A stretch of 64,000 nt of DNA, from the NCBI RefSeq assembly GCF_020510525.1, contig NZ_CP075188.1, positions 248,001-312,000 on the forward strand. The letters are read 5' to 3'. This stretch comes from Quatrionicoccus australiensis. Lineage in GTDB: Bacteria > Pseudomonadota > Gammaproteobacteria > Burkholderiales > Rhodocyclaceae. The translations under genes were made by a program, and so were the position numbers. Positions 9,207 through 18,383 of the stretch are shown piece after piece. A model generated the notes under the pieces. The model worked only from the letters and a program-made list of their open reading frames with translations, was not told the DNA's origin and made no database searches. Each line of letters begins with the position of its first letter. Positions within the stretch are counted from its first letter, which is position 1.

Positions 9207-11174
9207 ATGCCCAAGCAGGCGAATTTCGCCGCAGTGGACGGTTTGCATACCTTCCCGCGGCTGTTGTTCCATCATGCCCAGGTCCGTCCGCAGGCGCCGG
9301 CGATGCGCGAGAAATATCTCGGCATCTGGCAAACGTGGACCTGGCTCGACGTGGCCGAGCGCGTGCGTGCGCTGGCTTGCGGTCTGGCCGCGCTCGGTTT
9401 CAAGCGCGGCGACAACCTGGCGATCATCGGCGACAACCGGCCGCATCTCTACATGATGATGAGCGCCGCCCAGTGTCTGGGTGGCGTGCCGGTACCGCTC
9501 TACCAGGATGCAGTGGCCGGCGAGATGCTGTTCGTGCTGCAGGACGCCGGCATCCGCTTCGTCGTCGTCGAGGATCAGGAGCAGGTCGACAAGATGCTCG
9601 AAGTGCGCGACCAGGTGCCTGACCTCGCCCACATCATCTACGACGATCCGCGCGGCATGCGCCACTACAACCAGCCCTTCCTGCACGACATCCATGAACT
9701 CATGGAAATGGGCCGCGTGCATGATCGCAACCACGCCGACTTCCTCAATGCCGAAGTCGAGCAGGGACATTACGACGACGTCTCGGTGATGCTCTACACC
9801 TCGGGCACAACCGGCAAGCCGAAGGGCGTCTGCCAGACGCACGCTGCCTTCATCGCCGCGGCGCAGGGTGGTGTCGCGGTCGACAAGCTGGGGGCGGACG
9901 GCGACATCCTCTCCTACCTGCCCATGGCCTGGGTCGGCGATCACCTGTTTTCCTATGCGCAGGCGATGGTTGCCGGCTTCACGATCAATTGTCCGGAGTC
10001 CGGTGACACCGTGATGTCCGACCTGCGCGAGATCGGCCCGACCTGCTATTTCGCCCCGCCACGCGTTTTCGAGAGCCTGCTCACCTCGGTGATGATCCGC
10101 ATGGAAGATGCCGGCAAGCTGAAACAGAAAATGTTCCACCACTTCATGGCGGTGGCCAAGCGCTGCGGCGCCGACATCCTCGACGGCAAGTCGGTCGGTC
10201 TGGGTGACCGGCTGCAGTACTGGCTCGGCAATCTGCTGGTCTACGGTCCGCTGCGCAACGTGCTCGGCATGAGCCGCATCCGTGTCGCCTATACGGCCGG
10301 CGCGGCGATCGGGCCGGAGCTGTTCCGTTTCTACCGTTCGATGGGCATCAACCTGAAGCAGTTCTACGGCCAGACCGAAACCTGCGCCTATGTCTGCCTG
10401 CAGCCGGATGGCCACATCAAGTTCGATTCGGTCGGTCAACCGGCGCCCGGCGTCGAAATCAGGATTGCCGACAATGGCGAGGTGCTGGTCAAGGGGCCGA
10501 TGCTGTTGAAGGAATACTACAAGCGCCCGGATGCCACCGCCGAGTCGATCAACGCCGATGGCTATTTCATGACCGGCGATGCCGGCTTCCTCGACGAGGA
10601 TGGTCACCTGAAGATCATCGACCGCGCCAAGGACGTCGGCAAGTTGTCGAACGGCGCGATGTTTGCGCCCAACTACATCGAGAACAAGCTGAAGTTCTTC
10701 CAGCACATCAAGGAAGTCGTCTGTTTCGGTCACGACCGTGACATGGTCTGCGCCTTCGTCAATATCGATGTCGGCGCGGTTGGCAACTGGGCCGAGCGGC
10801 GCGGCATTTCCTATGCCGGCTATGCCGATCTGGCCGGCAAGCCGGAAGTGCTCGAGCTGATCCGCGAATGCGTCGAACAGATCAATGCCGACCTGGTGCA
10901 TGACAGCATGGTGGCCGATTCGCAGATCCACCGCTTCCTTGTCCTGCACAAGGAGCTCGATCCGGACGACGATGAGCTGACCCGAACCCGCAAGGTGCGG
11001 CGCAATTTCGTTGCCGAAAAATACAAGGTGCTGATCGACGCCCTCTACGCGGGCAAGAGCAACCAGTTCATCGAAACCGAGGTCAAGTTCGAGGACGGTC
11101 GACGCGGCAAGATTTCCGCCGACCTGAAGATTCTCGATGCGAAAACCTTCCCGATAGTACAAAAGGTGGCCTGA
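9207..11174 (+). CDS. AMP-dependent long-chain acyl-CoA synthetase family ligase
   Basis: 655 residues with adenylate-forming motifs in order: YTSGTTGKPKGV (about 197-208), the YGQTET motif (about 390) and the C-terminal TGDAGFLDEDG and KDVGKLSNG segments. It would convert a carboxylic acid with ATP and CoA to the acyl-CoA. It is the first gene of a ten-gene co-directional cluster, with GGAGGAGA before the start. Length and the extended middle resemble FadD15-type long-chain synthetases more than benzoate ligases. The substrate is not determined; the transporter and racemase downstream suggest an imported, possibly branched, acid. Confidence 0.88.
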   Translation: MPKQANFAAVDGLHTFPRLLFHHAQVRPQAPAMREKYLGIWQTWTWLDVAERVRALACGLAALGFKRGDNLAIIGDNRPHLYMMMSAAQCLGGVPVPLYQDAVAGEMLFVLQDAGIRFVVVEDQEQVDKMLEVRDQVPDLAHIIYDDPRGMRHYNQPFLHDIHELMEMGRVHDRNHADFLNAEVEQGHYDDVSVMLYTSGTTGKPKGVCQTHAAFIAAAQGGVAVDKLGADGDILSYLPMAWVGDHLFSYAQAMVAGFTINCPESGDTVMSDLREIGPTCYFAPPRVFESLLTSVMIRMEDAGKLKQKMFHHFMAVAKRCGADILDGKSVGLGDRLQYWLGNLLVYGPLRNVLGMSRIRVAYTAGAAIGPELFRFYRSMGINLKQFYGQTETCAYVCLQPDGHIKFDSVGQPAPGVEIRIADNGEVLVKGPMLLKEYYKRPDATAESINADGYFMTGDAGFLDEDGHLKIIDRAKDVGKLSNGAMFAPNYIENKLKFFQHIKEVVCFGHDRDMVCAFVNIDVGAVGNWAERRGISYAGYADLAGKPEVLELIRECVEQINADLVHDSMVADSQIHRFLVLHKELDPDDDELTRTRKVRRNFVAEKYKVLIDALYAGKSNQFIETEVKFEDGRRGKISADLKILDAKTFPIVQKVA

Positions 11175-11175
11175 C

Positions 11176-11325
11176 ATGACAGCACGCAACAACTACCCGG
11201 TCGGCGCCGTGCAGCGGCAGAGCGAGGCCAGCCGGCGCGAGATCATCTTTTCGTTCGCCTCGGTATTCGTGGTCTCGGCCTTCATTTACGCGGTGACCTA
11301 TTTCGTGGTGAGGTTGCCGGCATGA
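11176..11325 (+). CDS. 49-residue single-pass membrane protein
   Basis: ATG at 11176 lies 1 base after the ligase stop, and its TGA overlaps the ATG of the ABC ATPase (ATGA at 11322-11325). The product has about 20 polar N-terminal residues (NNYPVGAVQRQSEASRRE) and one hydrophobic helix (about residues 23-46) ending in VVRLPA. Tight coupling on both sides and ordinary codon choice argue it is translated. Orientation would be N-in by the positive-inside rule. I do not recognise the family; a role as small accessory subunit of the transporter or ligase is only a suggestion from position. Confidence 0.7.
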   Translation: MTARNNYPVGAVQRQSEASRREIIFSFASVFVVSAFIYAVTYFVVRLPA

Positions 11326-12104
11326 GCAAGAGAATCGGCGAGGTCATTCTCGACCTGCAGAACATTTCCCTGCGCTTCGGCGGCGTCAAGGCGCTGACTG
11401 ATATCTCGTTCAACGTCCGCGAGCACGAAATCCGCGCCATCATCGGTCCGAACGGCGCCGGCAAGAGCTCGATGCTCAATGTCATCAACGGCGTCTATCA
11501 CCCGCAGGAAGGGAAGATTTTCTGGCACGGCAACGAGCGCAAGAAGATGGAACCGCACATGGCGGCGCAGCAGAACATCGCGCGCACCTTCCAGAACATC
11601 GCGTTGTTCAAGGGCATGACGGTGCTCGACAACATCATGACCGGACGTATCACCAAGATGAAGGCCAACTTCATCGAGCATGCGCTGTGGTTCGGCCGGG
11701 CCAAGAACGAAGAGCTCGAACACCGCAAGAAGGTGGAAGAGGTCATCGATTTTCTCGAGATTCAGCACATCCGCAAGACGCCGGTCGGTCGACTGCCCTA
11801 CGGCCTGCAAAAGCGCGTTGAACTCGGTCGCGCGCTGGCTGCCGAGCCGTCGATGCTGCTCCTCGACGAGCCGATGGCCGGCATGAACGTCGAAGAGAAA
11901 CAGGACATGTGCCGCTTCATCCTCGACGTCAATGACCAGTTCGGGACGACGATCGTGCTCATCGAGCACGACATGGGCGTCGTCATGGATATCTCCGACC
12001 GCGTCGTCGTGCTCGATTACGGCAAGAAGATCGGCGACGGCGTACCGGATGAAGTGAAGAACAACGAGGACGTGATCAAGGCCTATCTGGGCGCTGGTCA
12101 CTGA
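11322..12104 (+). CDS. Liv-type ABC transporter ATP-binding protein (LivG-like)
   Basis: 260 residues with Walker A GPNGAGKSS, Q-loop, Walker B LLLDEPMAGMN and switch His in LIEHDMGVVM. The usual LSGGQ signature is replaced by LPYGLQKRVELGRAL, a deviation sometimes seen in LivG-like proteins of such clusters. It would pair with the second ATPase at 15600 to energise the permeases between them. Confidence 0.88.
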   Translation: MSKRIGEVILDLQNISLRFGGVKALTDISFNVREHEIRAIIGPNGAGKSSMLNVINGVYHPQEGKIFWHGNERKKMEPHMAAQQNIARTFQNIALFKGMTVLDNIMTGRITKMKANFIEHALWFGRAKNEELEHRKKVEEVIDFLEIQHIRKTPVGRLPYGLQKRVELGRALAAEPSMLLLDEPMAGMNVEEKQDMCRFILDVNDQFGTTIVLIEHDMGVVMDISDRVVVLDYGKKIGDGVPDEVKNNEDVIKAYLGAGH

Positions 12105-12116
12105 GGAGCGGGCGAG

Positions 12117-13031
12117 ATGAATTTCTTTCTGGAAGTATTGATCGGCGGTCTGCTCAGCGGTGTCATGTACGCCCTGGTCGCCCTCGGTTTCGTGATGATC
12201 TACAAGGCCTCGGGCGTCTTCAACTTTGCCCAGGGCGCGATGGTCTACATGGCGGCGCTGTCGGTCGTCGGCTGCATCGAGAAGGGCGCGCCGCTCTGGC
12301 TGGCGATCATTCTTGCCTTCGCGATCATGACCCTGTTCGGCATTGCCACCGAAAAGTTCGTGCTGCGCAAACTGGTCAACCAGCCGCCGATTTCGCTATT
12401 CATGGCGACCATCGGTCTCGCCTTCTTCATCGAGGGCCTGGCACCGATGATTTTCGGCAGCGATCCGCGCGCGCTGGAACTGGGCATTGTCGATGAGCCG
12501 ATTCCCTGGATTCTCGACAACTGGAACATGGTGATTTCCAAGTTCGACCTCGTGGCGGCCGGTGTGGCTGCGGTGCTGGTCGCGACACTCGCCCTGTTCT
12601 TCCAGTACACCCGCATCGGCCGGGCCCTGCGCGCGGTGGCGGATGACCATCAGGCAGCGCTGTCGATCGGCATTCCGCTGCAGCACATCTGGGCGATCGT
12701 CTGGGGCGTGGCCGGTTTCGTCGCCCTGGTTGCCGGCATGATGTGGGGCGCCCGCAATGGCGTGCAGTTTGCGCTCACTTTCACTGCACTCAAGGCGCTG
12801 CCTGTGCTGATCCTTGGCGGCTTCACCTCGGTGCCGGGCGCCATCGTCGGCGGCCTGATCATCGGTGCCTCGGAAAAGCTGGCGGAAATCTACATTCCGC
12901 CGGTCATGCAGGATCTGTTCGGCGGCAATTTCGGCGGCATCGAAGGCTGGTTCCCGTATGTGCTGGCTCTTTTGTTCCTTCTTGTCCGGCCGGAAGGCTT
13001 GTTTGGCGAGAAGCACATCGACCGCGTGTAA
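12117..13031 (+). CDS. Liv-type ABC transporter permease (LivH-like)
   Basis: 304 residues, multiple TM helices, starting with GGLLSGVMYALVALGFVMIYKASGVFNFAQG, the hallmark start of LivH-family permeases. It begins 12 bases after the ATPase stop with a GAGG-like ribosome binding site, and is followed by the LivM-like partner. Confidence 0.9.
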   Translation: MNFFLEVLIGGLLSGVMYALVALGFVMIYKASGVFNFAQGAMVYMAALSVVGCIEKGAPLWLAIILAFAIMTLFGIATEKFVLRKLVNQPPISLFMATIGLAFFIEGLAPMIFGSDPRALELGIVDEPIPWILDNWNMVISKFDLVAAGVAAVLVATLALFFQYTRIGRALRAVADDHQAALSIGIPLQHIWAIVWGVAGFVALVAGMMWGARNGVQFALTFTALKALPVLILGGFTSVPGAIVGGLIIGASEKLAEIYIPPVMQDLFGGNFGGIEGWFPYVLALLFLLVRPEGLFGEKHIDRV

Positions 13032-13047
13032 GAGAGGATAGAACAAC

Positions 13048-14124
13048 ATGCTTTACCGTGAAGCCGGTCAATTCAAGACCACCTACGCCGCCGACCAGCA
13101 GCTCTTTCCGATCCGCCAGGACCGGATCGGCGTGCTTGTGCTGCTTGCCGTCGCCTTTCTCGGGGTGCCGATGTTTGCCAGCGAATACTGGTTCTCGGCC
13201 ATCCTGATTCCCTTCCTGATCTTCGCGCTCGCCGCGCTCGGGCTGAACATCCTGACCGGCTATGCCGGCCAGTTGTCGCTCGGTTCGGCCGCCTTCATGG
13301 CGGTCGGCGCCTACGCTGCCTACAACTTTCAGTTGCGCGTCGAAGGCATTCCCATCCTGGTTTCCTTCGCTCTGGCGGGGTTGACCGCTGCCGGCGTCGG
13401 CATCCTGTTCGGCTTGCCATCGTTGCGCATCAAGGGCTTCTACCTGGCGGTGGCGACGCTGGCGGCGCAGTTCTTCATCGTCTGGTGCCTGACCAAGTTT
13501 CCGTGGCTGTCGAACAACTCGTCGTCCGGCGTGATTTCGACGCAACAACTGATCATCTTCGGTCACGAACTGACTACGCCGGTCGAGAAATACCTGCTCG
13601 TGCTCTGCATCGTCGTCGTCATGGCGCTGGCTGCCAAGAACCTGGTGCGCTCGACCACCGGCCGGGCCTGGATGGCGGTGCGCGACATGGACGTGGCAGC
13701 GTCGGTGATCGGTATCAAGCTGATGCCGACCAAGCTGCTCGCCTTTGCCATCAGTTCCTTCTACTGCGGCGTGGCCGGCGCGCTCTATGCCTTCTGCTAC
13801 CTCGGTTCGGTCGAGCCGGACGGCTTCTCGCTCGACATGTCCTTCAAGATCCTGTTCATGATCATCATCGGTGGTGTCGGTTCGATCATGGGCAGTTTCC
13901 TCGGCGCCGCCTTCATCCTGCTGCTGCCGATCTTTCTCGACGTTGCCCTGCCGTTCTTTGCCGAACTGTTCGGCCTGCCGTTTTCCAGCGCTACCGTGTC
14001 GCACATCCAGATTCTGGTGTTCGGGGCGCTGATCATGTTTTTCCTGATCGTCGAGCCGCACGGGTTGGCCCGCTTGTGGCAGATCGCGAAGGAAAAGTTG
14101 CGCCTGTGGCCTTTCCCCCATTGA
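13048..14124 (+). CDS. Liv-type ABC transporter permease (LivM-like)
   Basis: 358 residues, about nine hydrophobic segments, with the family motif ALGLNILTGYAGQLSLG near residue 65 and the ATP-domain coupling loop around GIKLMPTKLLAFAIS. A polar N-terminal stretch of about 25 residues precedes the first helix. Sixteen bases separate it from the LivH-like gene. Confidence 0.9.
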   Translation: MLYREAGQFKTTYAADQQLFPIRQDRIGVLVLLAVAFLGVPMFASEYWFSAILIPFLIFALAALGLNILTGYAGQLSLGSAAFMAVGAYAAYNFQLRVEGIPILVSFALAGLTAAGVGILFGLPSLRIKGFYLAVATLAAQFFIVWCLTKFPWLSNNSSSGVISTQQLIIFGHELTTPVEKYLLVLCIVVVMALAAKNLVRSTTGRAWMAVRDMDVAASVIGIKLMPTKLLAFAISSFYCGVAGALYAFCYLGSVEPDGFSLDMSFKILFMIIIGGVGSIMGSFLGAAFILLLPIFLDVALPFFAELFGLPFSSATVSHIQILVFGALIMFFLIVEPHGLARLWQIAKEKLRLWPFPH

Positions 14125-14166
14125 GGCGGGAAGGTCTGTAATTCAATAACTAGAGGAGACAAAACC

Positions 14167-15489
14167 ATGATCAAAAGCTTCAAACCCGCCCTGAGTGTTG
14201 TTGCGCTTTCCCTGGCCATGCTCTCGCAAGGCGCTGCCGCTGCCGAAGAGCAGTTCTTCCCGATTCCCGGCTACCGCGTCGGCCCTTACGGTGCCAACGG
14301 TCAGTCCTTTTACGGTGGTTTCATCGACTACCTGAACTATGTCAATTTGAAGGAAAAGGGCGTCAATGGCGTCCAGCTGACCTACGAGGAATGCGAAACC
14401 GAGTACAACAACGCCAAGGGCGTCGAGTGCTATGAGCGCCTCAAGGGCAAGGCCGCCAAGTCGGCCGGTCCGATCCACACCATGTCCACCGGCATTTCCT
14501 ATGCCCTGATCGACAAATCGGCGCAGGACAAGCTGCCGCTCGCCATGATGGGTTACGGTCGCACCGATGCCGTCGACGGTTCTGTCTTCCCCTATGCCTT
14601 CCCGCTGGTCACGACTTACCAGATGCAGGCCTCGGCCATCGTCAAGTTCGTCAAGGAAAAGATGGGCGGCGATCTCAAGGGCAAGAAGATCGTTTACCTC
14701 TATCACGACTCCGCCTACGGCAAGGAAGCCATCATCGCGATGGAAGCCGAAGCCGCGCTGAACAAGTTCCAGCTGGTGCAGATTCCGGTCGCCCACCCGG
14801 GCAACGAGCAGGGTGCCCAGTGGCTGAAGATCCGCCAGGAAAAGCCGGATTTCGTCGTCTTCTGGGGCTGGGGTGTGATGAACCAGACGGCATTGAAGGC
14901 CGCCCAGAAGGTCGCTTACCCGCGTGACAAGATGATCGGCTCGTGGTGGACCGGCTCCGAAGAAGACGTCGTGCCGGCCGGCGATGCCGCCAAGGGCTAC
15001 ATGGCGGCGACCTGGAACGTCGCCGGCAAGCAGGTGCCGGTGATCGCCGACATCGAGAAGGTGGTCTATGGCGCCGGCAAGGGCAACCTGCAGGACAAGG
15101 CCAAGATCGGCACCATCCTCTACAACCGTGGCGTGTCGGCAGCGGTGCTGTCGGTCGAGGCGATTCGCAAGGGCCAGGAGAAATATGGCAAGGGCAAGGC
15201 GTTGACCGGTGAGCAGACGCGTTGGGCGCTGGAAAACCTCAACATCAACGATGCCCGCCTGAAAGCGCTGGGCGCCACCGACCTGCTGCCGGAAATCAAG
15301 ACCTCCTGCGACAACCACGAAGGTTCGGGCAAGGTGAAGATCCAGCAATGGGATGGCGCCAAGTGGGTGCCGATCTCCGGCTGGATCGAGGGCAACAAGG
15401 CGCTGATCCACCCACTGTTCCAGGCCTCTGCCAAGCAGTACGCCAAGGAAAAGGGCATCACGCCGCGCGATTGCTCCAAGGAGAAGTAA
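14167..15489 (+). CDS. periplasmic substrate-binding protein of the Liv-type transporter
   Basis: 440 residues with a clear signal peptide (cleavage near ALSQGAAAAEE) and a type I periplasmic-binding fold of the Leu/Ile/Val-binding family. A strong AGAGGAGA ribosome binding site precedes the ATG. The gene sits between permease and second ATPase and is followed by a structured intergenic repeat. It is larger than classical LivK and lacks obvious alpha-amino-acid signature residues that I could verify, so the ligand may be an aromatic or aliphatic acid. Confidence 0.87.
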   Translation: MIKSFKPALSVVALSLAMLSQGAAAAEEQFFPIPGYRVGPYGANGQSFYGGFIDYLNYVNLKEKGVNGVQLTYEECETEYNNAKGVECYERLKGKAAKSAGPIHTMSTGISYALIDKSAQDKLPLAMMGYGRTDAVDGSVFPYAFPLVTTYQMQASAIVKFVKEKMGGDLKGKKIVYLYHDSAYGKEAIIAMEAEAALNKFQLVQIPVAHPGNEQGAQWLKIRQEKPDFVVFWGWGVMNQTALKAAQKVAYPRDKMIGSWWTGSEEDVVPAGDAAKGYMAATWNVAGKQVPVIADIEKVVYGAGKGNLQDKAKIGTILYNRGVSAAVLSVEAIRKGQEKYGKGKALTGEQTRWALENLNINDARLKALGATDLLPEIKTSCDNHEGSGKVKIQQWDGAKWVPISGWIEGNKALIHPLFQASAKQYAKEKGITPRDCSKEK

Positions 15490-15499
15490 GGATCGAGGA

Positions 15500-15586
15500 T
15501 TCAGGATCGAGGATCGAGCCAAAGCTTGCGCGCCGCTGGCGCGAACCATAGCTAACAGCTCTAGCCCCTCGATCCTCGATCCTGAA
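15500..15586. repeat. 19-bp perfect inverted repeat built of GGATCGA heptamers
   Basis: The arm at 15500-15518 (TTCAGGATCGAGGATCGAG) is the exact reverse complement of 15568-15586. The left side is a run of 7-base units (GGATCGA, GGATTCA, GGATCGA, GGATCGA from 15489). The 49-base loop contains a second perfect stem (CGCGCC/GGCGCG). The element fills the gap between binding-protein and LivF-like genes, so it may act as an attenuator or mRNA stabiliser, or be a dispersed REP-like element. Confidence 0.65.
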
Positions 15587-15599
15587 CACCGGGACTGCC

Positions 15600-16427
15600 A
15601 TGAACACACAAACCACTACCGCCGCCGACAACTACCTTGCCATCAACAACATCGAGGTCATCTACGACCACGTGATCCTGGTGCTCAAGGGCGTGTCGCT
15701 GAATGTCCCCAAGGGGAAAATCGTTGCCCTGCTCGGCGCCAATGGCGCCGGCAAGTCGACGACGCTGAAAGCCATCTCCAACTTGTTGCATGCCGAACGT
15801 GGCGATGTGACCAAGGGCTCGGTCGAATACAAGGGCGAACGCATCGACCAGCTGACCCCGAACGAGCTGGTCAAGCGCGGCGTCATCCAGGTCATGGAAG
15901 GGCGGCACTGCTTCGGCCACCTCTCGATCGAGGAAAACCTGCTGACCGGTGCCTACACGCGCTCGATCTCGCGGGCCGAACTGAAGGACAGCCTGGAGAA
16001 GGTCTATCACTACTTCCCGCGCCTGAAGACGCGGCGCACCTCGCAGGCCGGCTACACCTCGGGCGGCGAGCAGCAGATGTGTGCGATCGGCCGCGCCCTG
16101 ATGGCCAAGCCGGAAATGATCCTGCTCGACGAACCGTCGATGGGCCTGGCGCCGCAGATCGTCGAAGAGATCTTCGAGATCGTCAAGGACCTGAATTCGC
16201 GCGAGAACGTCAGCTTTTTGCTGGCGGAGCAGAACACCATGGTCGCGCTGAAATATGCCGATTTCGGCTACATCCTGGAAAACGGGCGGGTGGTGATGGA
16301 GGGGGATGCCGAGGATCTCAGAACCAATGAGGATGTTAAGGAGTTCTACCTCGGCTTGTCTTCCGCCGGGCGCAAATCCTTCAAAGACGTAAAGCATTAC
16401 CGTCGTCGCAAACGCTGGCTGTCATGA
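15600..16427 (+). CDS. Liv-type ABC transporter ATP-binding protein (LivF-like)
   Basis: 275 residues with Walker A GANGAGKST, signature SGGEQQMCAIGRAL and Walker B ILLDEPSMGLAPQIV. The C-terminus runs about 25 residues past the usual LivF end and finishes with a basic segment (HYRRRKRWLS) that could touch the membrane or another protein. The MNTQTTTAADNY leader is also longer than in LivF. Confidence 0.88.
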   Translation: MNTQTTTAADNYLAINNIEVIYDHVILVLKGVSLNVPKGKIVALLGANGAGKSTTLKAISNLLHAERGDVTKGSVEYKGERIDQLTPNELVKRGVIQVMEGRHCFGHLSIEENLLTGAYTRSISRAELKDSLEKVYHYFPRLKTRRTSQAGYTSGGEQQMCAIGRALMAKPEMILLDEPSMGLAPQIVEEIFEIVKDLNSRENVSFLLAEQNTMVALKYADFGYILENGRVVMEGDAEDLRTNEDVKEFYLGLSSAGRKSFKDVKHYRRRKRWLS

Positions 16428-16471
16428 CAGCAGTGCGCAGCCCGGCGCGGCGTTGTCGGGTGGCTTGTTTG

Positions 16472-16507
16472 CAGGAGCAAACGGCGCCACCCTCCGCCTT
16501 GCTCCTG
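16472..16507. terminator. inverted repeat after the LivF-like gene
   Basis: CAGGAGCAA (16472-16480) and TTGCTCCTG (16499-16507) are perfectly complementary, with an 18-base GC-rich loop. It lies 45 bases after the ATPase stop and before the PaaK-like gene. No U tract follows, so this may be an attenuating or processing hairpin rather than a strong terminator. Confidence 0.4.
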
Positions 16508-16639
16508 TCTGCTACTTTGCCGTCATGGATGAGCGTTGGGGAAACTCTGCCTCTCTGCAAGCTCGGGCATGTCCGAGGTTTGCGTTGTAAAAAACATTGA
16601 ATCTAGACGGTCGACCGCGCAAAAACGGAGAAAACCAAG

Positions 16640-17869
16640 ATGAGTTACTACGATCCGCTGGAAACCCGCGATCCGGATGAGCGCGAGGCCGATCTGATGG
16701 ACAAGCTGGCGCGCCAGGTGGCGCATGCCAAGGAAACGACGCATTATTATTTCCAGGCGCTGGCCGGGGTGAATCCCTATGAATGCACGACGCGCGAGGC
16801 GCTCGCCAGACTGCCGCTGACCCGCAAGCGCGACCTGATCGACTTGCAGAAGAAGACGCCGCCCTTCGGTGGTCTCAATTCGCTGCCGCGGCACAAGGCG
16901 AAGCGTGTCTTTGCTTCGCCCGGGCCGATTTACGAAATCCAGGGCAAGGACATCGATCCGTGGCGCATGGCGCGCGTGCTGTATGCGGCCGGCTTTCGCG
17001 ATGGCGACCTGATCCATAACTGCTTTTCCTATCACTTCACGCCGGGTGCCTTCATTTTCGAGGGCGGGGCGCGCAAGCTCGGTTGCGCCGTGTTTCCCGG
17101 CGGCACCGGCCAGACCGAACAGCAGGTGCAGGCGATGCTCGATCTGAAACCGGAAGGCTATGTCGGCACACCATCCTTCCTGCGCATCATTGTCGAGAAG
17201 GCCGAGGAACTGGGGGCGAATATCAGCTTCCTGCGCAAGGCCTGTGTCTCCGGCGAAGCGCTGCCGGGCGTGACGCGTGACTGGCTGCGCCAGCGCGGCA
17301 TCAGCGTGCGCCAGTGCTATGCGACGGCCGACATCGGCGCCATCGGCTACGAAACCGAGGCTGAAGAAGGCCTGGTCGTCGAAGAGGAACTGCTCGTCGA
17401 GATCGTTCGGCCGGGTACCGGCGACCCGGTGGCGCCGGGCGAAGTCGGCGAGGTCGTCGTGACCACCTTCAACCCCGACTATCCGCTGATCCGCTTCGCC
17501 ACCGGCGACCTTTCCGCCATCCTGCCCGGCCGTTCGCCTTGCGGGCGCAGCAATATCCGGCTCAAGGGCTGGCTCGGCCGGGCCGACCAGACGACCAAGG
17601 TCAAGGGCATGTTCGTGCATCCCGAGCAGGTGGCCGATCTCGCCAGGCGGCATCCGGAAATTGGCCGCATGCGTCTGGTAGTGGACAATCCGGGCGGCCA
17701 GGATCGCATGGTGCTGCATTGCGAAACCGCGCTGGGCAATCCCGAACTGGACAAGGCGCTGGTCGCCAGCCTGCGCGAAGTCACCAAGTTGCGCGGTGAA
17801 GTGGCCTTTAGTGCGCCGGGGGGCTTGCCCAATGACGGCAAGGTGATTGAAGATAGCCGGGTCTATTGA
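16640..17869 (+). CDS. phenylacetate-CoA ligase family (PaaK-like) adenylate-forming enzyme
   Basis: 409 residues. It shows PaaK-type features: an FASPGPIYEI stretch in place of the usual SSGTTG loop, the YATADIGAIGYE motif, TTFNPDYPLIRFATGDLS and a C-terminal GRADQTTKVKGMFVHPEQV domain. It would activate an aryl or other carboxylate to its CoA ester. The altered P-loop-like region, without the canonical Ser/Thr-Gly-rich motif, is worth noting but occurs in this subgroup. GGAG precedes the start. It follows the transporter by 211 bases and probably belongs to the same regulon. Confidence 0.82.
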   Translation: MSYYDPLETRDPDEREADLMDKLARQVAHAKETTHYYFQALAGVNPYECTTREALARLPLTRKRDLIDLQKKTPPFGGLNSLPRHKAKRVFASPGPIYEIQGKDIDPWRMARVLYAAGFRDGDLIHNCFSYHFTPGAFIFEGGARKLGCAVFPGGTGQTEQQVQAMLDLKPEGYVGTPSFLRIIVEKAEELGANISFLRKACVSGEALPGVTRDWLRQRGISVRQCYATADIGAIGYETEAEEGLVVEEELLVEIVRPGTGDPVAPGEVGEVVVTTFNPDYPLIRFATGDLSAILPGRSPCGRSNIRLKGWLGRADQTTKVKGMFVHPEQVADLARRHPEIGRMRLVVDNPGGQDRMVLHCETALGNPELDKALVASLREVTKLRGEVAFSAPGGLPNDGKVIEDSRVY

Positions 17870-17882
17870 CCGGGCATTTCCC

Positions 17883-18383
17883 ATGAAATCATTTCTTGTT
17901 GTACTGGCCCTGCTGGCAACGCCAGCCCTGGCCGAAGAGACGGCGCTGCGGCCGTCGGCCCGCCTGTTGTTCAAGCAGCCCGAACTGCTGCAAGCCGGTA
18001 GTTGTGTCATCTACGAAGAGGGTGGCAGCGGCTGGGTGGTGACCGAGCCGCTCTTCTACCTGAAGGGCAAGGTCATCTCTGCCGAGGTGCGCACGCGTCA
18101 TCTCGGCGTCTGCCCGCAGGTGCCGGGCAAGAGCATGAAGCAATACAGCCGTGATGAATTCAACCGGCATGCGCTGGCCTATCCCTGCGTCTCGCCCAAT
18201 GTGCCCGAACGCGACGAACAGCTCGGCGTCGTGCGTATCCGCGTCGACAGCTGGGAGACGCCGCATGCGGTCAAGATGGCCAATGCCGGTCGCCTCTATC
18301 GCGGCAATTTCATCGACCGCAAGCTGGAAAAAGGCATGGAAATCGAACTCGAAGCCGATCTGCTCGGCGTTTGCGAGCCGTGA
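17883..18383 (+). CDS. exported protein of unknown function with four cysteines
   Basis: 166 residues from the ATG at 17883, chosen because it gives a clean signal peptide (MKSFLVVLALLATPALA). An in-frame ATG 36 bases earlier would place a charged leader before it and overlap the ligase. The mature part has cysteines in SCVIY, LGVCPQ, AYPCVS and LGVCEP, which could form two disulfides, and an otherwise beta-rich look. It starts 13 bases after the PaaK-like gene and ends overlapping the racemase by 4 bases, so it is operonic. I do not recognise the family. Confidence 0.75.
   Translation: MKSFLVVLALLATPALAEETALRPSARLLFKQPELLQAGSCVIYEEGGSGWVVTEPLFYLKGKVISAEVRTRHLGVCPQVPGKSMKQYSRDEFNRHALAYPCVSPNVPERDEQLGVVRIRVDSWETPHAVKMANAGRLYRGNFIDRKLEKGMEIELEADLLGVCEP

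Noticed and set aside
9156..11192. Long minus-strand open frame (678 codons) opposite the acyl-CoA ligase
   Set aside because: It mirrors the ligase over its full length; the plus frame has clear adenylate-forming motifs, while the minus product is a Val/His/Asp-rich shadow typical of high-GC antisense frames.
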